A stretch of DNA of 59,680 nucleotides. Source: a virus. The notes below the pieces were generated by a model, which made no database searches, was not told the DNA's origin, and saw only the letters and a program-made list of their open reading frames with translations. The DNA lies in IMG/VR virus record IMGVR_UViG_3300032011_000009, positions 1 to 59,680 of that record, one strand, 5' to 3'. How positions within the stretch are numbered: position 1 is the first letter of the stretch; each line of letters opens with the position of its first letter. Of the stretch, positions 16,131 through 24,785 are shown in pieces. A program made the position numbers and the translations under genes.

Positions 16131-16163
16131 TTTTGCTCCTTTGCATGAGTGGTTAGTGTCTAT

Positions 16164-16192
16164 ATAATACCAGCTTACTGCGCTGATGTCAA
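16164..16192 (-). promoter_or_regulatory. Sigma-70-type promoter for the dUTPase/cytochrome unit
   Basis: Minus strand TTGACA (16187-16192), 17-base spacer, TATTAT (16164-16169). The next gene starts at 16130, giving a leader of about 25 bases with an AAAGGAG ribosome site. Confidence 0.8.
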
Positions 16193-16193
16193 C

Positions 16194-16430
16194 CTATTTT
16201 TCATCATTTTTATCGAGATTTCGCCATCTATAATCCTGAAACTCGATTATGTTGTCCCGCAAGAAGTCGTCCGGACAACGCATGTATGCCTGTTCGTATT
16301 CTTCCATCATTTCCCGCATTAGGCGCTCTGTTCGTTTATTGCGTCGTCGCGCTAGAAACAGAGTCGCCAAGAAAAAGATAGAAAAGACTACAAAAAATGA
16401 ACTTAGTACTATTACGATAGCGGTATCCAT
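16194..16430 (-). CDS. Small single-pass membrane protein
   Basis: 78 residues. Hydrophobic segment about residues 3-27 (TAIVIVLSSFFVVFSIFFLA), then RRRNKR as a cytoplasmic stop-transfer, then an acidic/charged tail (REMMEEYEQAYMRCPDDFL). No family recognised. It lies between the ClpP-like gene and the dUTPase promoter. Confidence 0.65.
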   Translation of the reverse strand: MDTAIVIVLSSFFVVFSIFFLATLFLARRRNKRTERLMREMMEEYEQAYMRCPDDFLRDNIIEFQDYRWRNLDKNDEK

Positions 16431-16447
16431 GCTCTAACTAGTTAGTT

Positions 16448-17056
16448 TTATTCAAATTTAATATCTACGTTGACATCAACACTAAACTTCGGTACGCCGA
16501 TGATGTTAGCCAAGCCATGCTCTAAACACTCGTCTGCATCCAAGTACCAGTCAGCATGACCCTTATCGTGAATCATTTTCAAAAAATAGGTTTTGTTCTT
16601 GCCGCAATTTTCAGCCATCATGTAATAGACCTTCTTCTGCAGCCTCTCACATTCCTTGGCGTCTGCCTTAATCTCTTCGATTTTTCCCCACGCGCCGGAT
16701 GACACATCATGAATCATAACAGTGGCATGCGGGTCCATGTATCGCATGCCCTTCGTACCAAAGCTAAAGAGCAATGCGCCACAGGACATAGCCTTTCCTT
16801 GAACGATGGTAGCTACTGGCAGTTCAGAATTCTGAATGTCTGAGATCATGGAGAGCAGGCTATACACCTGTCCGCCATAAGAATCAATAACGACAGGAAC
16901 CACAGGCTGACCAGTGTTATGTGCCTTTGCCATCTTCTCAGAGAATTCTTTCGCTGTGACCTCGTTGAAATTCCGAACCCGGATGACAACTGGAAAGTCG
17001 TCTCTCAAGTCGTAGTCCTTCAACAAAGGACTTGCATTGATAATATGCTTCATCAT
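16448..17056 (-). CDS. ClpP-like serine protease, full triad
   Basis: 202 residues. PVVPVVIDSYGGQVYSLLSM is the substrate/oxyanion loop, GKAMSCGALLFSFG holds the nucleophile Ser, ATVMIHDVSSG holds the His, and GHADWYLDADECLEHGLAN holds an Asp at the third triad position. The order and spacing match ClpP. The ATG at 17056 follows the dnaE-like stop directly. It may assemble with host ClpX/ClpA or with the 10765-11415 ClpP-like protein that lacks the Asp; SppA-like or prohead protease functions are alternatives. Confidence 0.85.
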   Translation of the reverse strand: MMKHIINASPLLKDYDLRDDFPVVIRVRNFNEVTAKEFSEKMAKAHNTGQPVVPVVIDSYGGQVYSLLSMISDIQNSELPVATIVQGKAMSCGALLFSFGTKGMRYMDPHATVMIHDVSSGAWGKIEEIKADAKECERLQKKVYYMMAENCGKNKTYFLKMIHDKGHADWYLDADECLEHGLANIIGVPKFSVDVNVDIKFE

Positions 17057-20000
17057 TTACCCCAATAGTTTAAAGTTGTGGTGGATTGAGCGGGTGCTAA
17101 AGCCCCACTTAGGATCGTATTCAAGACGTGCCATGTAAGGACGATTGATTTGTACGTTGTCTCCGCGCTCAGGCTTCACGCCCCAGCACTTAATCTTCGT
17201 AGTCTTACTGGTAGAGTCGATGACTTCGACAATCCAGTAGATCTTGCCGTGCTTTGTCTTGCGCGGAACAATCTTACGCGGAACGAACCATGCCACTTGA
17301 AGGGCTGGGTCAAACTCGCCGAGTGGTGGCACAAACCTCTCCTCCAGACGACGGCGCACCTTGTCATCCAGAACCAAGTCGAATGGGAACACACCAGTCA
17401 AGTCAACCTTGTACTGGATCAACTCCTCCTCGCTGAAGTCTCCCTCGGGAGCGTATGTCTCGATGTTCTCCATGAACCGCTTCTTATTCTTGGGACGGTC
17501 TACCGCCACACAAGACCAGAAGTGTTTGAGTCCAGAGAACCGGTCGTCCATCAGACCGTTCAGAGCCTGACAGCGAATAAGAACATCGAGTGCCTTCTTG
17601 TTCAGCTTTGAATACGTGATGTTTTCATTAAACAGGAAGTCCTCAATCTCATTGAACGGTCGGTTCGCAATCACCTGCGCGATGGCTGCGTCACCCAATC
17701 CCTTAACCGAAGTCAGAGGCTGAATAAGTGTCTTGCCATCATCGCTGATCTCCCAGACGTTGCCAGACTTGTTGATGTCCAGCGGAGCAATCTCAAACCC
17801 AAAGTTCTTGGCGATGTTGATTGCCTTTTCCTTACGAGACTCAGGCTCCTTGTCCAAGAAAGACGCCATCCACTCAGAAGGATAATAATTCATCAGCCAC
17901 GCGCATTGGAACGAGAGGACCGAGTACGATATTGCATGTGACTTATTGAAGCCATAACCAGAAAAGTACTCAAAAGTATCCCACAGTCCTTCAGCGTCTG
18001 CGAGCTTGATGCCCTTCTCTTGGCAACCTTCAACAAACTTTTTATGAATGCTCGCTTTCTTATCATGTTTACCTGTTCCCTTCTTAGTAAGTAGCTTGCG
18101 AAGCAAGTTACCTTCGTCAAGGGTCAAGTCCTTGCCCAGCCTATGAGCCAGTAGTGCGATCTGCTCTTGGAAGATCAAGAAGCCATAAGTCTCCTGAGTA
18201 ACCTCCTCCACGATTGGGTGCAGATACTTAACATACTGTGGTGCCTGCTTAGCCTCCACATAATCCTTATCGACGCCGGCACTCAAAGGACCGGGGCGGA
18301 AGATCGAAGTGATAGCTGAGATATCGATGATGCTCGATGGCTTAGCGCGGACACAGAAATCTTGTGCGCCGTTCTCGGTAAACTGGAACACTCCACCCCA
18401 CTTGCCGGCGTGAAAGATGTTTGTGTAAACATTCTGATCATCAAAGTTCATCTTATCCGGGTGAAGGTTAGTGTTGTAGAAGTTCCGAATCTCATCGAAG
18501 GTCGGGTGTTCCGTGTCATGGTGACGCTGCAGGATGTGGCGAATAGCACCCTCAATCATTCGGAGGGTAGACAGACCAAGAATATCGAACTTAATGAAGC
18601 CCATAGGTTCAAGGTGTCGAACGTTCTGCCCCTCTGCCCATGGCGTCTGTCGCACACCACCTGAGTTGATAAGCGGCATATACTGGTCAAGGTTCTCAGC
18701 AACCACCACGCCACCAGCATGCCGTGAGCAGGAACGAACCTGACCATACAGAGCCTCAACGTGAGTCTTGACGTGCGGGTATTGGTTTAGAAACTTTTGT
18801 AGCGTGCCACTGAACTCCATGACCTCCTCAAAGGTGGGAGTATACACACCAGCCTTGATTCCATGGCGCTGCTTTGCTGGTCCAGTTGCTTCGTAAAGCA
18901 TAGCGCCAGTAACTGCGTTGACCTCTGTGAACTCAATCCCATAGAACTTTGAAATATCCTTGATGAGTGAGCGTAGCTGCAGCGTGTTCCAGTTGGAGAT
19001 GGGAGCAACAGTATCTTCGCCCCACTCTGCGATCAGTTCTTCTTTAAGAGCCATCGGATCCGACACATCGTAATCGATATCCGGGTAGTCAGTAGCGTCA
19101 GAGCGCAAGAAGCGAGAGAACAGAAGCCCATACTTGATGGGGTCAATCTGAGTGATGCCCAAGGCATATGCCACAAGCGAACCAGCAGCAGAGCCGCGAC
19201 CGGGACCGGTCAGCATCTTCTCGGACGCTTTGTCGGCGATAGCCTTCATGGTCAAAAAGTATTTGCTGAAACCTCTGTCATCAATGACCGCTAGCTCGCG
19301 CCTCAAACGCTCTCGGTATTCCTCATTATCAATGAAGCCCAAGCCCTTGAGCCCTTCCAAGGAATATTGGATTAGCGCTTCGGAAGCCGTGGAGCCTGCA
19401 GGTACCACAAAGTCCGGTAGGCGAACGGTGTTGTCTGGAAAGAACGAATCGATGCGCTCATGAGCGATCTTGTGACCGTTCTTAATCGAAGCGAGCACCA
19501 AGTCATCATCATACTCAGTCCCAGCATCGGCAGAATACTTCCGATATGACTCCCACATCTGGTCGCCGTTCTTGGGATATAGTTCGTAGCCGATCTCCTC
19601 TACATCAATAGGCAGTTCGTTGCTCTCATACGCCGGCTTGCTCTTTCCAAGCCAGCCTAGACGCTTGTATAGTTCACGATCCTTCCAAGCTGTGGGATTA
19701 GGATAGTGACTGTCTGCGGTCGAAACCAAGTCAACACCAAACTCATTGTGCATTTCAATGATGCACTGGTTCAGCGTGTGCTGCTCAGGAACATTGTTCC
19801 ACTGCAGTTCTCCGTACCACCGGTCGCCAAAGACTGACTGCATACGCCTAGTCGTCGTACGCATGCGCTCTAGGCACTGCTCTCTGTCAAAGGAGCGGTT
19901 GCCATCCTCATCAGTCTCCCAGCTATGCCAGAAGTCTTGAGCATAAACGCCACCCAAGCATGCCGAAGATGCGATGATGCCCTCCGAATACTTTTCAAGT

Positions 20001-20509
20001 AGAGCATAATCCATGCGCGGATAACGATAGAAGTTCTCAGTCTTATAGCTTTCAGAAATCAGCTTGAAAAGGTTATTAAGTCCAGTCTGGTTCTGTGCCA
20101 CCAAGACAAGGTGAGCGCGGCGGCGAAGGACATCCTTCACCGTCTTCTTGCTCGCATCCTCATCTTCGATGGTTGTGCCAGACTGAGATTCTTCCTTCTT
20201 GTTCTTGACCTTGGCTCGCGCTTCGTCATATTCAGCCCTCCATTCCGAGATAGACGGAATGAAATAAGCCTCGACGCCGAACACAGGCTTGAAGTTCTTG
20301 CCTTCCGCCTGCATCTTCTTGGCGTGCAGTACCTGATGAGCTAGCCCATTCATATTACCATGATCCGTGAGAGCCAGAGCATCACAACCATTCTGGTATG
20401 CAAAGTCCATGTGCTCCTGCGGATATCCGATAGCATCAAAAATAGAGCCAGCCACGCTATGAGCGTGCAGGTTCACAAACGGGATCTTAGATGAAACGCG
20501 AGTGGTCAT
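17057..20509 (-). CDS. dnaE: Family C DNA polymerase (DNA polymerase III alpha subunit, DnaE-type)
   Basis: 1150 residues, full length for DnaE (E. coli 1160). N-terminal PHP domain: FVNLHAHSVAGSIFDAIG, LALTDHGNMNGL and FKPVFGVEAY. The palm/catalytic region has GPGRGSAAGSLVAYALGIT, then PDIDYDVSD (two catalytic Asp) and FIKFDILGLSTLRM (third Asp). Fingers follow: GVFQFTENGAQDF, FRPGPL, EQIALLAHRLGKDL, and SGYGFNKSHAISYSVLSF. A short OB-like C-terminus ends with KTTKIKCWGVKPERGD. It would replicate phage DNA. T4-like phages usually use family B gp43, so a DnaE here is notable. Proofreading exonuclease (DnaQ) is not seen in the window. Confidence 0.97.
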   Translation of the reverse strand: MTTRVSSKIPFVNLHAHSVAGSIFDAIGYPQEHMDFAYQNGCDALALTDHGNMNGLAHQVLHAKKMQAEGKNFKPVFGVEAYFIPSISEWRAEYDEARAKVKNKKEESQSGTTIEDEDASKKTVKDVLRRRAHLVLVAQNQTGLNNLFKLISESYKTENFYRYPRMDYALLEKYSEGIIASSACLGGVYAQDFWHSWETDEDGNRSFDREQCLERMRTTTRRMQSVFGDRWYGELQWNNVPEQHTLNQCIIEMHNEFGVDLVSTADSHYPNPTAWKDRELYKRLGWLGKSKPAYESNELPIDVEEIGYELYPKNGDQMWESYRKYSADAGTEYDDDLVLASIKNGHKIAHERIDSFFPDNTVRLPDFVVPAGSTASEALIQYSLEGLKGLGFIDNEEYRERLRRELAVIDDRGFSKYFLTMKAIADKASEKMLTGPGRGSAAGSLVAYALGITQIDPIKYGLLFSRFLRSDATDYPDIDYDVSDPMALKEELIAEWGEDTVAPISNWNTLQLRSLIKDISKFYGIEFTEVNAVTGAMLYEATGPAKQRHGIKAGVYTPTFEEVMEFSGTLQKFLNQYPHVKTHVEALYGQVRSCSRHAGGVVVAENLDQYMPLINSGGVRQTPWAEGQNVRHLEPMGFIKFDILGLSTLRMIEGAIRHILQRHHDTEHPTFDEIRNFYNTNLHPDKMNFDDQNVYTNIFHAGKWGGVFQFTENGAQDFCVRAKPSSIIDISAITSIFRPGPLSAGVDKDYVEAKQAPQYVKYLHPIVEEVTQETYGFLIFQEQIALLAHRLGKDLTLDEGNLLRKLLTKKGTGKHDKKASIHKKFVEGCQEKGIKLADAEGLWDTFEYFSGYGFNKSHAISYSVLSFQCAWLMNYYPSEWMASFLDKEPESRKEKAINIAKNFGFEIAPLDINKSGNVWEISDDGKTLIQPLTSVKGLGDAAIAQVIANRPFNEIEDFLFNENITYSKLNKKALDVLIRCQALNGLMDDRFSGLKHFWSCVAVDRPKNKKRFMENIETYAPEGDFSEEELIQYKVDLTGVFPFDLVLDDKVRRRLEERFVPPLGEFDPALQVAWFVPRKIVPRKTKHGKIYWIVEVIDSTSKTTKIKCWGVKPERGDNVQINRPYMARLEYDPKWGFSTRSIHHNFKLLG

Positions 20510-20515
20510 TTATGC

Positions 20516-20728
20516 TTACGCCTCGTCGATGATGTTGTCAACGAGACGAACGAAATCAGTAGGTCCAAGATCGTTGCCATTGGCACTCTCCTGAATAACG
20601 TGATAACGAAGACCGCCTAGGCGACGATAGACAAGATTGATCTTCTGGCTAAGCGCTGAGACCTCTTCTTCTAGTGTGGCATTCTTCGCAGAGAGCGAAG
20701 GCTTTGTTGATGTTTTAGTTGAGGGCAT
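20516..20728 (-). CDS. Small coiled-coil protein upstream of dnaE
   Basis: 70 residues from ATG 20728 (MPSTKTSTKP), with the AAGGAG ribosome site inside the last codons of the preceding gene. A 10-residue longer frame would overlap that gene and is less likely. Residues about 18-45 form a coiled coil (LEEEVSALSQKINLVYRRLG), followed by GPTDFVRLVDNIID. No family recognised; perhaps a polymerase accessory. Confidence 0.75.
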   Translation of the reverse strand: MPSTKTSTKPSLSAKNATLEEEVSALSQKINLVYRRLGGLRYHVIQESANGNDLGPTDFVRLVDNIIDEA

Positions 20729-20729
20729 T

Positions 20730-21641
20730 TTATTCTCCTTGTTTGATGTCCATGCCAATTGGTTTGAGTGTCGAAGCCGGCAAAAGATTGTCCGGACGCT
20801 CGACGTTCGCAGCCTCTGACGAGGCTAAAAACTTACGGTAGTGTTCCCAGTCCTTTATAGAGTGAAACCACGGTGCTTCGACTTTATTAGCTCCCTCTAT
20901 TATAGCAGATCCAAACACAATGTCAAGCGAAAAGTGACGCGCAGAGTATCTTTTTTCAAGTGGTAGCTTCTTGCTGGGGTATTTCTCGTTTTCCTTGGGT
21001 GCATACCAGCCGCCGGTGCCCTTACGCCTGACCTCTCGGCGGAAGCGCTTGAAGTCTTCCGCATCAAAGGTGAAGCTGAGTGGGTGACCCTCGCGGATCG
21101 TTTCGCCATTAGCGGACAAATAGAACCCCTTGCTTGATGAAATCTCTTTACGATATGATCTTAACACAGTCGGGTCATAAATGCCAGTAGAAAATGCAAC
21201 AAAATATCGATCAGGAATAATCCACTTGCTCATCTGGTTTGAGATATGGTACGCGGAGAGCGCTCCGTGGAGTACGCTCCAACCCTGACAGTCTCTCTTG
21301 TCTCTATCGTTTGGGTGGATGGGCACATAAAAAATTGGGATTGGCTGCTTGCTTTCGCTCGGAAACGGATCTTGTGTTCTGTTGACCCACACAGGATCCT
21401 CAACATAATCTCCCAGTCGATGTTTAATAATGGGTGCCACGTCATCGTTGCACACGATCCAAATCGTTTCGCAGCCTGCGTATGCACACTGCACCACAGC
21501 AAGCTCCAATGCAGTGTAGTTTTCTCCCACCGGGACCATACAATTTGGAAGTCCAAGGTTAATGTTCGCTGCCTGCCCTGCAATCGGAATGATGCCGGCA
21601 AGGTGGAACGACTGGGTGTTGCCGGTACCAGATTCGATCAT
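20730..21641 (-). CDS. Sugar-nucleotidyltransferase-like protein
   Basis: 303 residues. The N-terminus HLAGIIPIAGQAANINLGLP then CMVPVGENYTALELAVVQCA and YAGCETIWIVCNDD resembles nucleotidyltransferases (signature hydrophobic-P-x-AGxGxR, here divergent, with the Lys/Arg of GxGTR missing). PIFYVPIHPNDRDKRDCQGW then SVLHGAL and IPDRYFVAFSTGIYDP follow. I recall this family from marine phages as nucleotidyltransferases of unknown substrate. It contains an internal promoter at 20899. It may act with the mannose genes at 3120-4207, which is inference. Confidence 0.75.
   Translation of the reverse strand: MIESGTGNTQSFHLAGIIPIAGQAANINLGLPNCMVPVGENYTALELAVVQCAYAGCETIWIVCNDDVAPIIKHRLGDYVEDPVWVNRTQDPFPSESKQPIPIFYVPIHPNDRDKRDCQGWSVLHGALSAYHISNQMSKWIIPDRYFVAFSTGIYDPTVLRSYRKEISSSKGFYLSANGETIREGHPLSFTFDAEDFKRFRREVRRKGTGGWYAPKENEKYPSKKLPLEKRYSARHFSLDIVFGSAIIEGANKVEAPWFHSIKDWEHYRKFLASSEAANVERPDNLLPASTLKPIGMDIKQGE
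20899..20926 (-). promoter_or_regulatory. Sigma-70-type promoter inside the nucleotidyltransferase gene
   Basis: Minus strand TTGACA (20921-20926), 16-base spacer, TATAAT (20899-20904): both boxes perfect. It lies in the 3' part of 20730-21641 and would drive the small coiled-coil gene and dnaE. Confidence 0.7.
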
Positions 21642-22522
21642 GAATTCAGTAAAACTTTAGGGATGTATGGGTTAGCCGGCTTGTCATAGCCTTCATGCAG
21701 CAGTTCAGCCAGCATTTCAGGCGGGCTGACATCGTGATAGGTGATTGTTGGTTCAGGTCCATATCCGTGCATAGCAATCCTGTCCTTCTCGCGACGGTCG
21801 AATTCAATCTTCAAAGCATAATGCTTTTGATTACCTGTCTTTGGACAGATACCATTCTTGGTTCCGCGAATACCCATCTCTTTCATAGCAGCCATTGTCG
21901 CAAACCTAGCATAAGTGGGGGAATGCTCAAACATGTCTAACTGCTCCTTGTCTAAATATGAAATAGCACACAGGTCTTTCATGTCGGGGTGATCGCCATC
22001 TAAACGCTCAGAGGGATAAAAAACAATTTCGCGAACAAAGTCCTGAGAAGGCGTAATGATGTGTGTCTCTTTATGCTTCATACCCGAGCGAACATTGAAC
22101 CAGTCTACGACTCTATAAATCTCGCATGCTTTCGTTATAGGAGGCATGCCCTCCACTCCAGTGTCATTGAATATCCACAAGTTGTCATAATTAACTTTCG
22201 TTATTCTGGAGCGATTGGTGCTTGTGATTGTTAATACCTTCTCGCTGTTTAATCGGATAGCTCGTACGTTGTCTGCGAAAGGAACCTGACCGCCCATGGA
22301 AAGCAGCATGTATAAATGATTCCACAGTTCTATCTGCTTCTTGGTCTTGCTTTTTCCGAAGCCGTACACTGAGTAGTCTATCTCTTTATCGAAGTTGTCG
22401 ATTATCTTAGGCGCAGAAGTGCCATACCCAATGATAGGGTGTCCCGTATAGAAAGCGTAAACCAAGGCGCTCAAGCCATAGCCTATGATTACGTCATCCC
22501 ATTGGTAAGTGTGCTCCTTCAT
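21638..22522 (-). CDS. Rossmann-like hypothetical protein
   Basis: 294 residues. The N-terminus YQWDDVIIGYGLSALVYAFY resembles the start of an FAD/NAD-binding oxidoreductase (DDVIIGxGxxG) but the glycines are only partly kept. Other blocks: GFGKSKTKKQIELWNHLYML, GKACEIYRVVDWFNVRSGMK-like region, HYALKIEFDRREKDRIAMHG. It overlaps the nucleotidyltransferase gene by 4 bases (ATGA), so the two products are probably made together. I cannot assign a reaction; a sugar-mutase-like role is a guess. Confidence 0.7.
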   Translation of the reverse strand: MKEHTYQWDDVIIGYGLSALVYAFYTGHPIIGYGTSAPKIIDNFDKEIDYSVYGFGKSKTKKQIELWNHLYMLLSMGGQVPFADNVRAIRLNSEKVLTITSTNRSRITKVNYDNLWIFNDTGVEGMPPITKACEIYRVVDWFNVRSGMKHKETHIITPSQDFVREIVFYPSERLDGDHPDMKDLCAISYLDKEQLDMFEHSPTYARFATMAAMKEMGIRGTKNGICPKTGNQKHYALKIEFDRREKDRIAMHGYGPEPTITYHDVSPPEMLAELLHEGYDKPANPYIPKVLLNS

Positions 22523-22797
22523 CCATCCATGAGCGAGGCAAGAACATAGTTTTCCAAGACCAGAAGGTATTTCTGCTCATGGAATTCTAGGCTCTTAACC
22601 ATATGTCTTTCGACCGCAATCGTATCGCCTGTCCTGAGTGTCAAGCTACAGTCTGCTGCTTGCGCTAGCACACGATAATAATCGTACTCTTTCGCTGGTG
22701 CCTTGTAAGCATCGGGCAGCACAAAGCCTTTGTCTTCTTCTTTCACAGCGTTTAGTTCTTCAATCTGAATATAACGGTTCTTTGGTGTGAGTTTCAC
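22519..22797 (-). CDS. GroES/gp31-like co-chaperonin
   Basis: 92 residues from GTG 22797, with AGGAGG five bases upstream; the earlier in-frame ATG 22818 would overlap the reductase stop and lacks a ribosome site. The pattern fits GroES strand by strand: KLTPKNRYIQIEELN (like IRPLHDRVIVKRxE), KGFVLPDAY (mobile-loop exit, like GIVL), YRVLAQAADCSLTLRTGDTI (like VLAVGxG...VGDIV), KSLEFHEQKYLLVLENYVLA (like EVLIMxESDILA). The sequence is divergent from bacterial GroES, as with T4 gp31. The GroEL partner is at 6427-8016. Confidence 0.8.
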   Translation of the reverse strand: MKLTPKNRYIQIEELNAVKEEDKGFVLPDAYKAPAKEYDYYRVLAQAADCSLTLRTGDTIAVERHMVKSLEFHEQKYLLVLENYVLASLMDG

Positions 22798-22805
22798 GCT
22801 TCCTC

Positions 22806-24785
22806 CTAAATGGTGCATGAGTCGTTGGTGCAGAATTTAGTTCCTGCGCCGGCGGTTTCAGTTTTGATCCGAACAATCGGTGTAATCTTCTTGTTCATTT
22901 CTCTATATTGTTTCTCGGTGATCGCTTCATATGGAGCCTGCTTGTATCCGGTTTCCTTATAAGCAAGAAATGACACAGCCTTTAGCCTAGTCTCATACAT
23001 TTCAAGCGCACTCTTTAAACTCTCAGCTTCGTGAGGCTGAAAGGTTACTGTTACGGAAACGGAGTTGTCTGCCCAGAAGTGCTGATATTGTGCTGCAATC
23101 TCAAGCTGCTCCCACATCGACACGTCCTTCTTACTCTTCTCAAAGTATGGCTCTTGCACCGGGAACTCCACAACTGTAGTGTTAGGTGAATAGGCGTCAG
23201 GTTCCATCTTATAGCCTGCCTTCTTCAAAGGTCCAAGCAAGTCTGAAGTGTTGGAGAAGCGAATCCTGCGAATGTAATACTCCGACTCGGGGAAGTGAAT
23301 GCCCGGGGTGCTGCCATTAAGAAGAGAAACCGTGCCGCTTGGCTTGATACTCGTCATGCGTACAGAGCGCGGAATACAAAGCCAGTTTGAATATTCCTCA
23401 TCCAGATCCTGCACACGATCATAAGCCTTGTCACACCATTCATAAATCTCGCGACGACCGTGCTTGGCGAATGCCTGCACAACGCCAGACTGCGACAGTC
23501 CAATGCGGCGATTCTTAAGCATGATTGCGTTCGTCTCTGGCCAATGAGTGTTCACCAGCGTAACTGTCTTGCCGTAGAGATATGCGATCTTTAATGTTTT
23601 TAGATAATCGTCATAGTTCTCATGCTTGGCTGGATAAGTCTCGACCAAGCAACAAAGCTCGGCGTCTTCTAACTGTTGTTCGACACAAGGATTGAATCCC
23701 ATGACATGACGATCATCGTCGCGTGGCTCATCCTTGAAGCGTCCACGGGTACGAGCATTGTTCAGCCAGATGTATCCGGGTTCTCCGTTTTGCTGGCTCT
23801 GTGCTGCATGCCAAGAGTAGTCCATGCCGACCAGAGCTTCAAAAGAGTTGTTGGAGCCCCAGCGATGAGAATAAAGCTTGTCCTGATCATTCTTCATAGA
23901 CAAGTATTCCTTGTCGTCGTGCGCACCCAAAGCGAGAGCGGCTGAGCGGCGAACGTTGCCAGCGACAACACACTTACCAATAAGATTCTCGGTGTCTACG
24001 ATGTCTACAGAAGATACAGTTTCGCCGATGCGAGTATCGTACAGTTCCTTAAGGTTATTATGTAGAAGTAACAGAGGCTCATGCCCTGCAGAGGTTCCAC
24101 CAAAGCCCTTGATCTGTGCGCCCATGGGTCGGATCGCACTATAATCAAATCGTGGAACATCATTGCCAAAGTAGTAGCCATCAAGCAGCATGCGAACAGA
24201 GCGAACCCAGCCTTCACGACTGTCATCAATAACGTGGACATCATCAACCCAGTTTGGTTCTCGGATGACTGCGGTGCCAGCGCCCTTCGTGTCAAAGCCG
24301 ACGCCGATGCCCACCATCAATGCATCCATAATCCAAGCAAAAAGGTAGCCGCCCTTGCTGCTCAAATCCTTTGTAGAGCGGAAAGCACAATTGAACAAGC
24401 CAGCGCCAGTGCGCTCTTGCACGAACTTAGTGCCCATCATCCACAGTCCTCGACCGGGGGGCGACCATTTCAGAGTAAAGAGGCGGTCATAGGCATCCTT
24501 TGCGGTGCGCTGTGCCTTTGCATCATTCCACTCAAGCCCTAGACGAGCAACGTGTTGCTTTTGAATGTCAAACATTCCTTCAATGACACGACGGCAGGTC
24601 TGATGCCATTCCTCCGTGCCCACTGCAGCAGGGTCATGCTCCTCTAGCCTTCGCGAGTACGTCCGCTTGAAGGTCACATATCCTAGTGGACCCCATGGTA
24701 CCTGCCGATCACGATAGTTATCAAGAAATGACTCTGATAATCTAAACCGGCGAACCGAAGGGTCGCGTTCCTGTTGTTCATACAT
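22806..24785 (-). CDS. nrdJ: Class II (B12-dependent) ribonucleoside-triphosphate reductase
   Basis: 659 residues. KWSPPGRGLWMMGTKFVQER, FNCAFRST (redox Cys), GYLFAWIMDALMVGIGVGFD, GFGGTSAG, VVAGNVRRSAALALG, FNPCVEQQLEDAELCCLVET (thiyl-radical Cys and second redox Cys), SIKPSGTVSLLNGSTPGIHF and the C-terminal CTNDSC redox pair match the monomeric adenosylcobalamin-dependent reductases (Lactobacillus RTPR type). It makes dNTPs from NTPs independently of oxygen, but needs host cobalamin. It overlaps the helicase gene by 8 bases. Confidence 0.93.
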   Translation of the reverse strand: MYEQQERDPSVRRFRLSESFLDNYRDRQVPWGPLGYVTFKRTYSRRLEEHDPAAVGTEEWHQTCRRVIEGMFDIQKQHVARLGLEWNDAKAQRTAKDAYDRLFTLKWSPPGRGLWMMGTKFVQERTGAGLFNCAFRSTKDLSSKGGYLFAWIMDALMVGIGVGFDTKGAGTAVIREPNWVDDVHVIDDSREGWVRSVRMLLDGYYFGNDVPRFDYSAIRPMGAQIKGFGGTSAGHEPLLLLHNNLKELYDTRIGETVSSVDIVDTENLIGKCVVAGNVRRSAALALGAHDDKEYLSMKNDQDKLYSHRWGSNNSFEALVGMDYSWHAAQSQQNGEPGYIWLNNARTRGRFKDEPRDDDRHVMGFNPCVEQQLEDAELCCLVETYPAKHENYDDYLKTLKIAYLYGKTVTLVNTHWPETNAIMLKNRRIGLSQSGVVQAFAKHGRREIYEWCDKAYDRVQDLDEEYSNWLCIPRSVRMTSIKPSGTVSLLNGSTPGIHFPESEYYIRRIRFSNTSDLLGPLKKAGYKMEPDAYSPNTTVVEFPVQEPYFEKSKKDVSMWEQLEIAAQYQHFWADNSVSVTVTFQPHEAESLKSALEMYETRLKAVSFLAYKETGYKQAPYEAITEKQYREMNKKITPIVRIKTETAGAGTKFCTNDSCTI

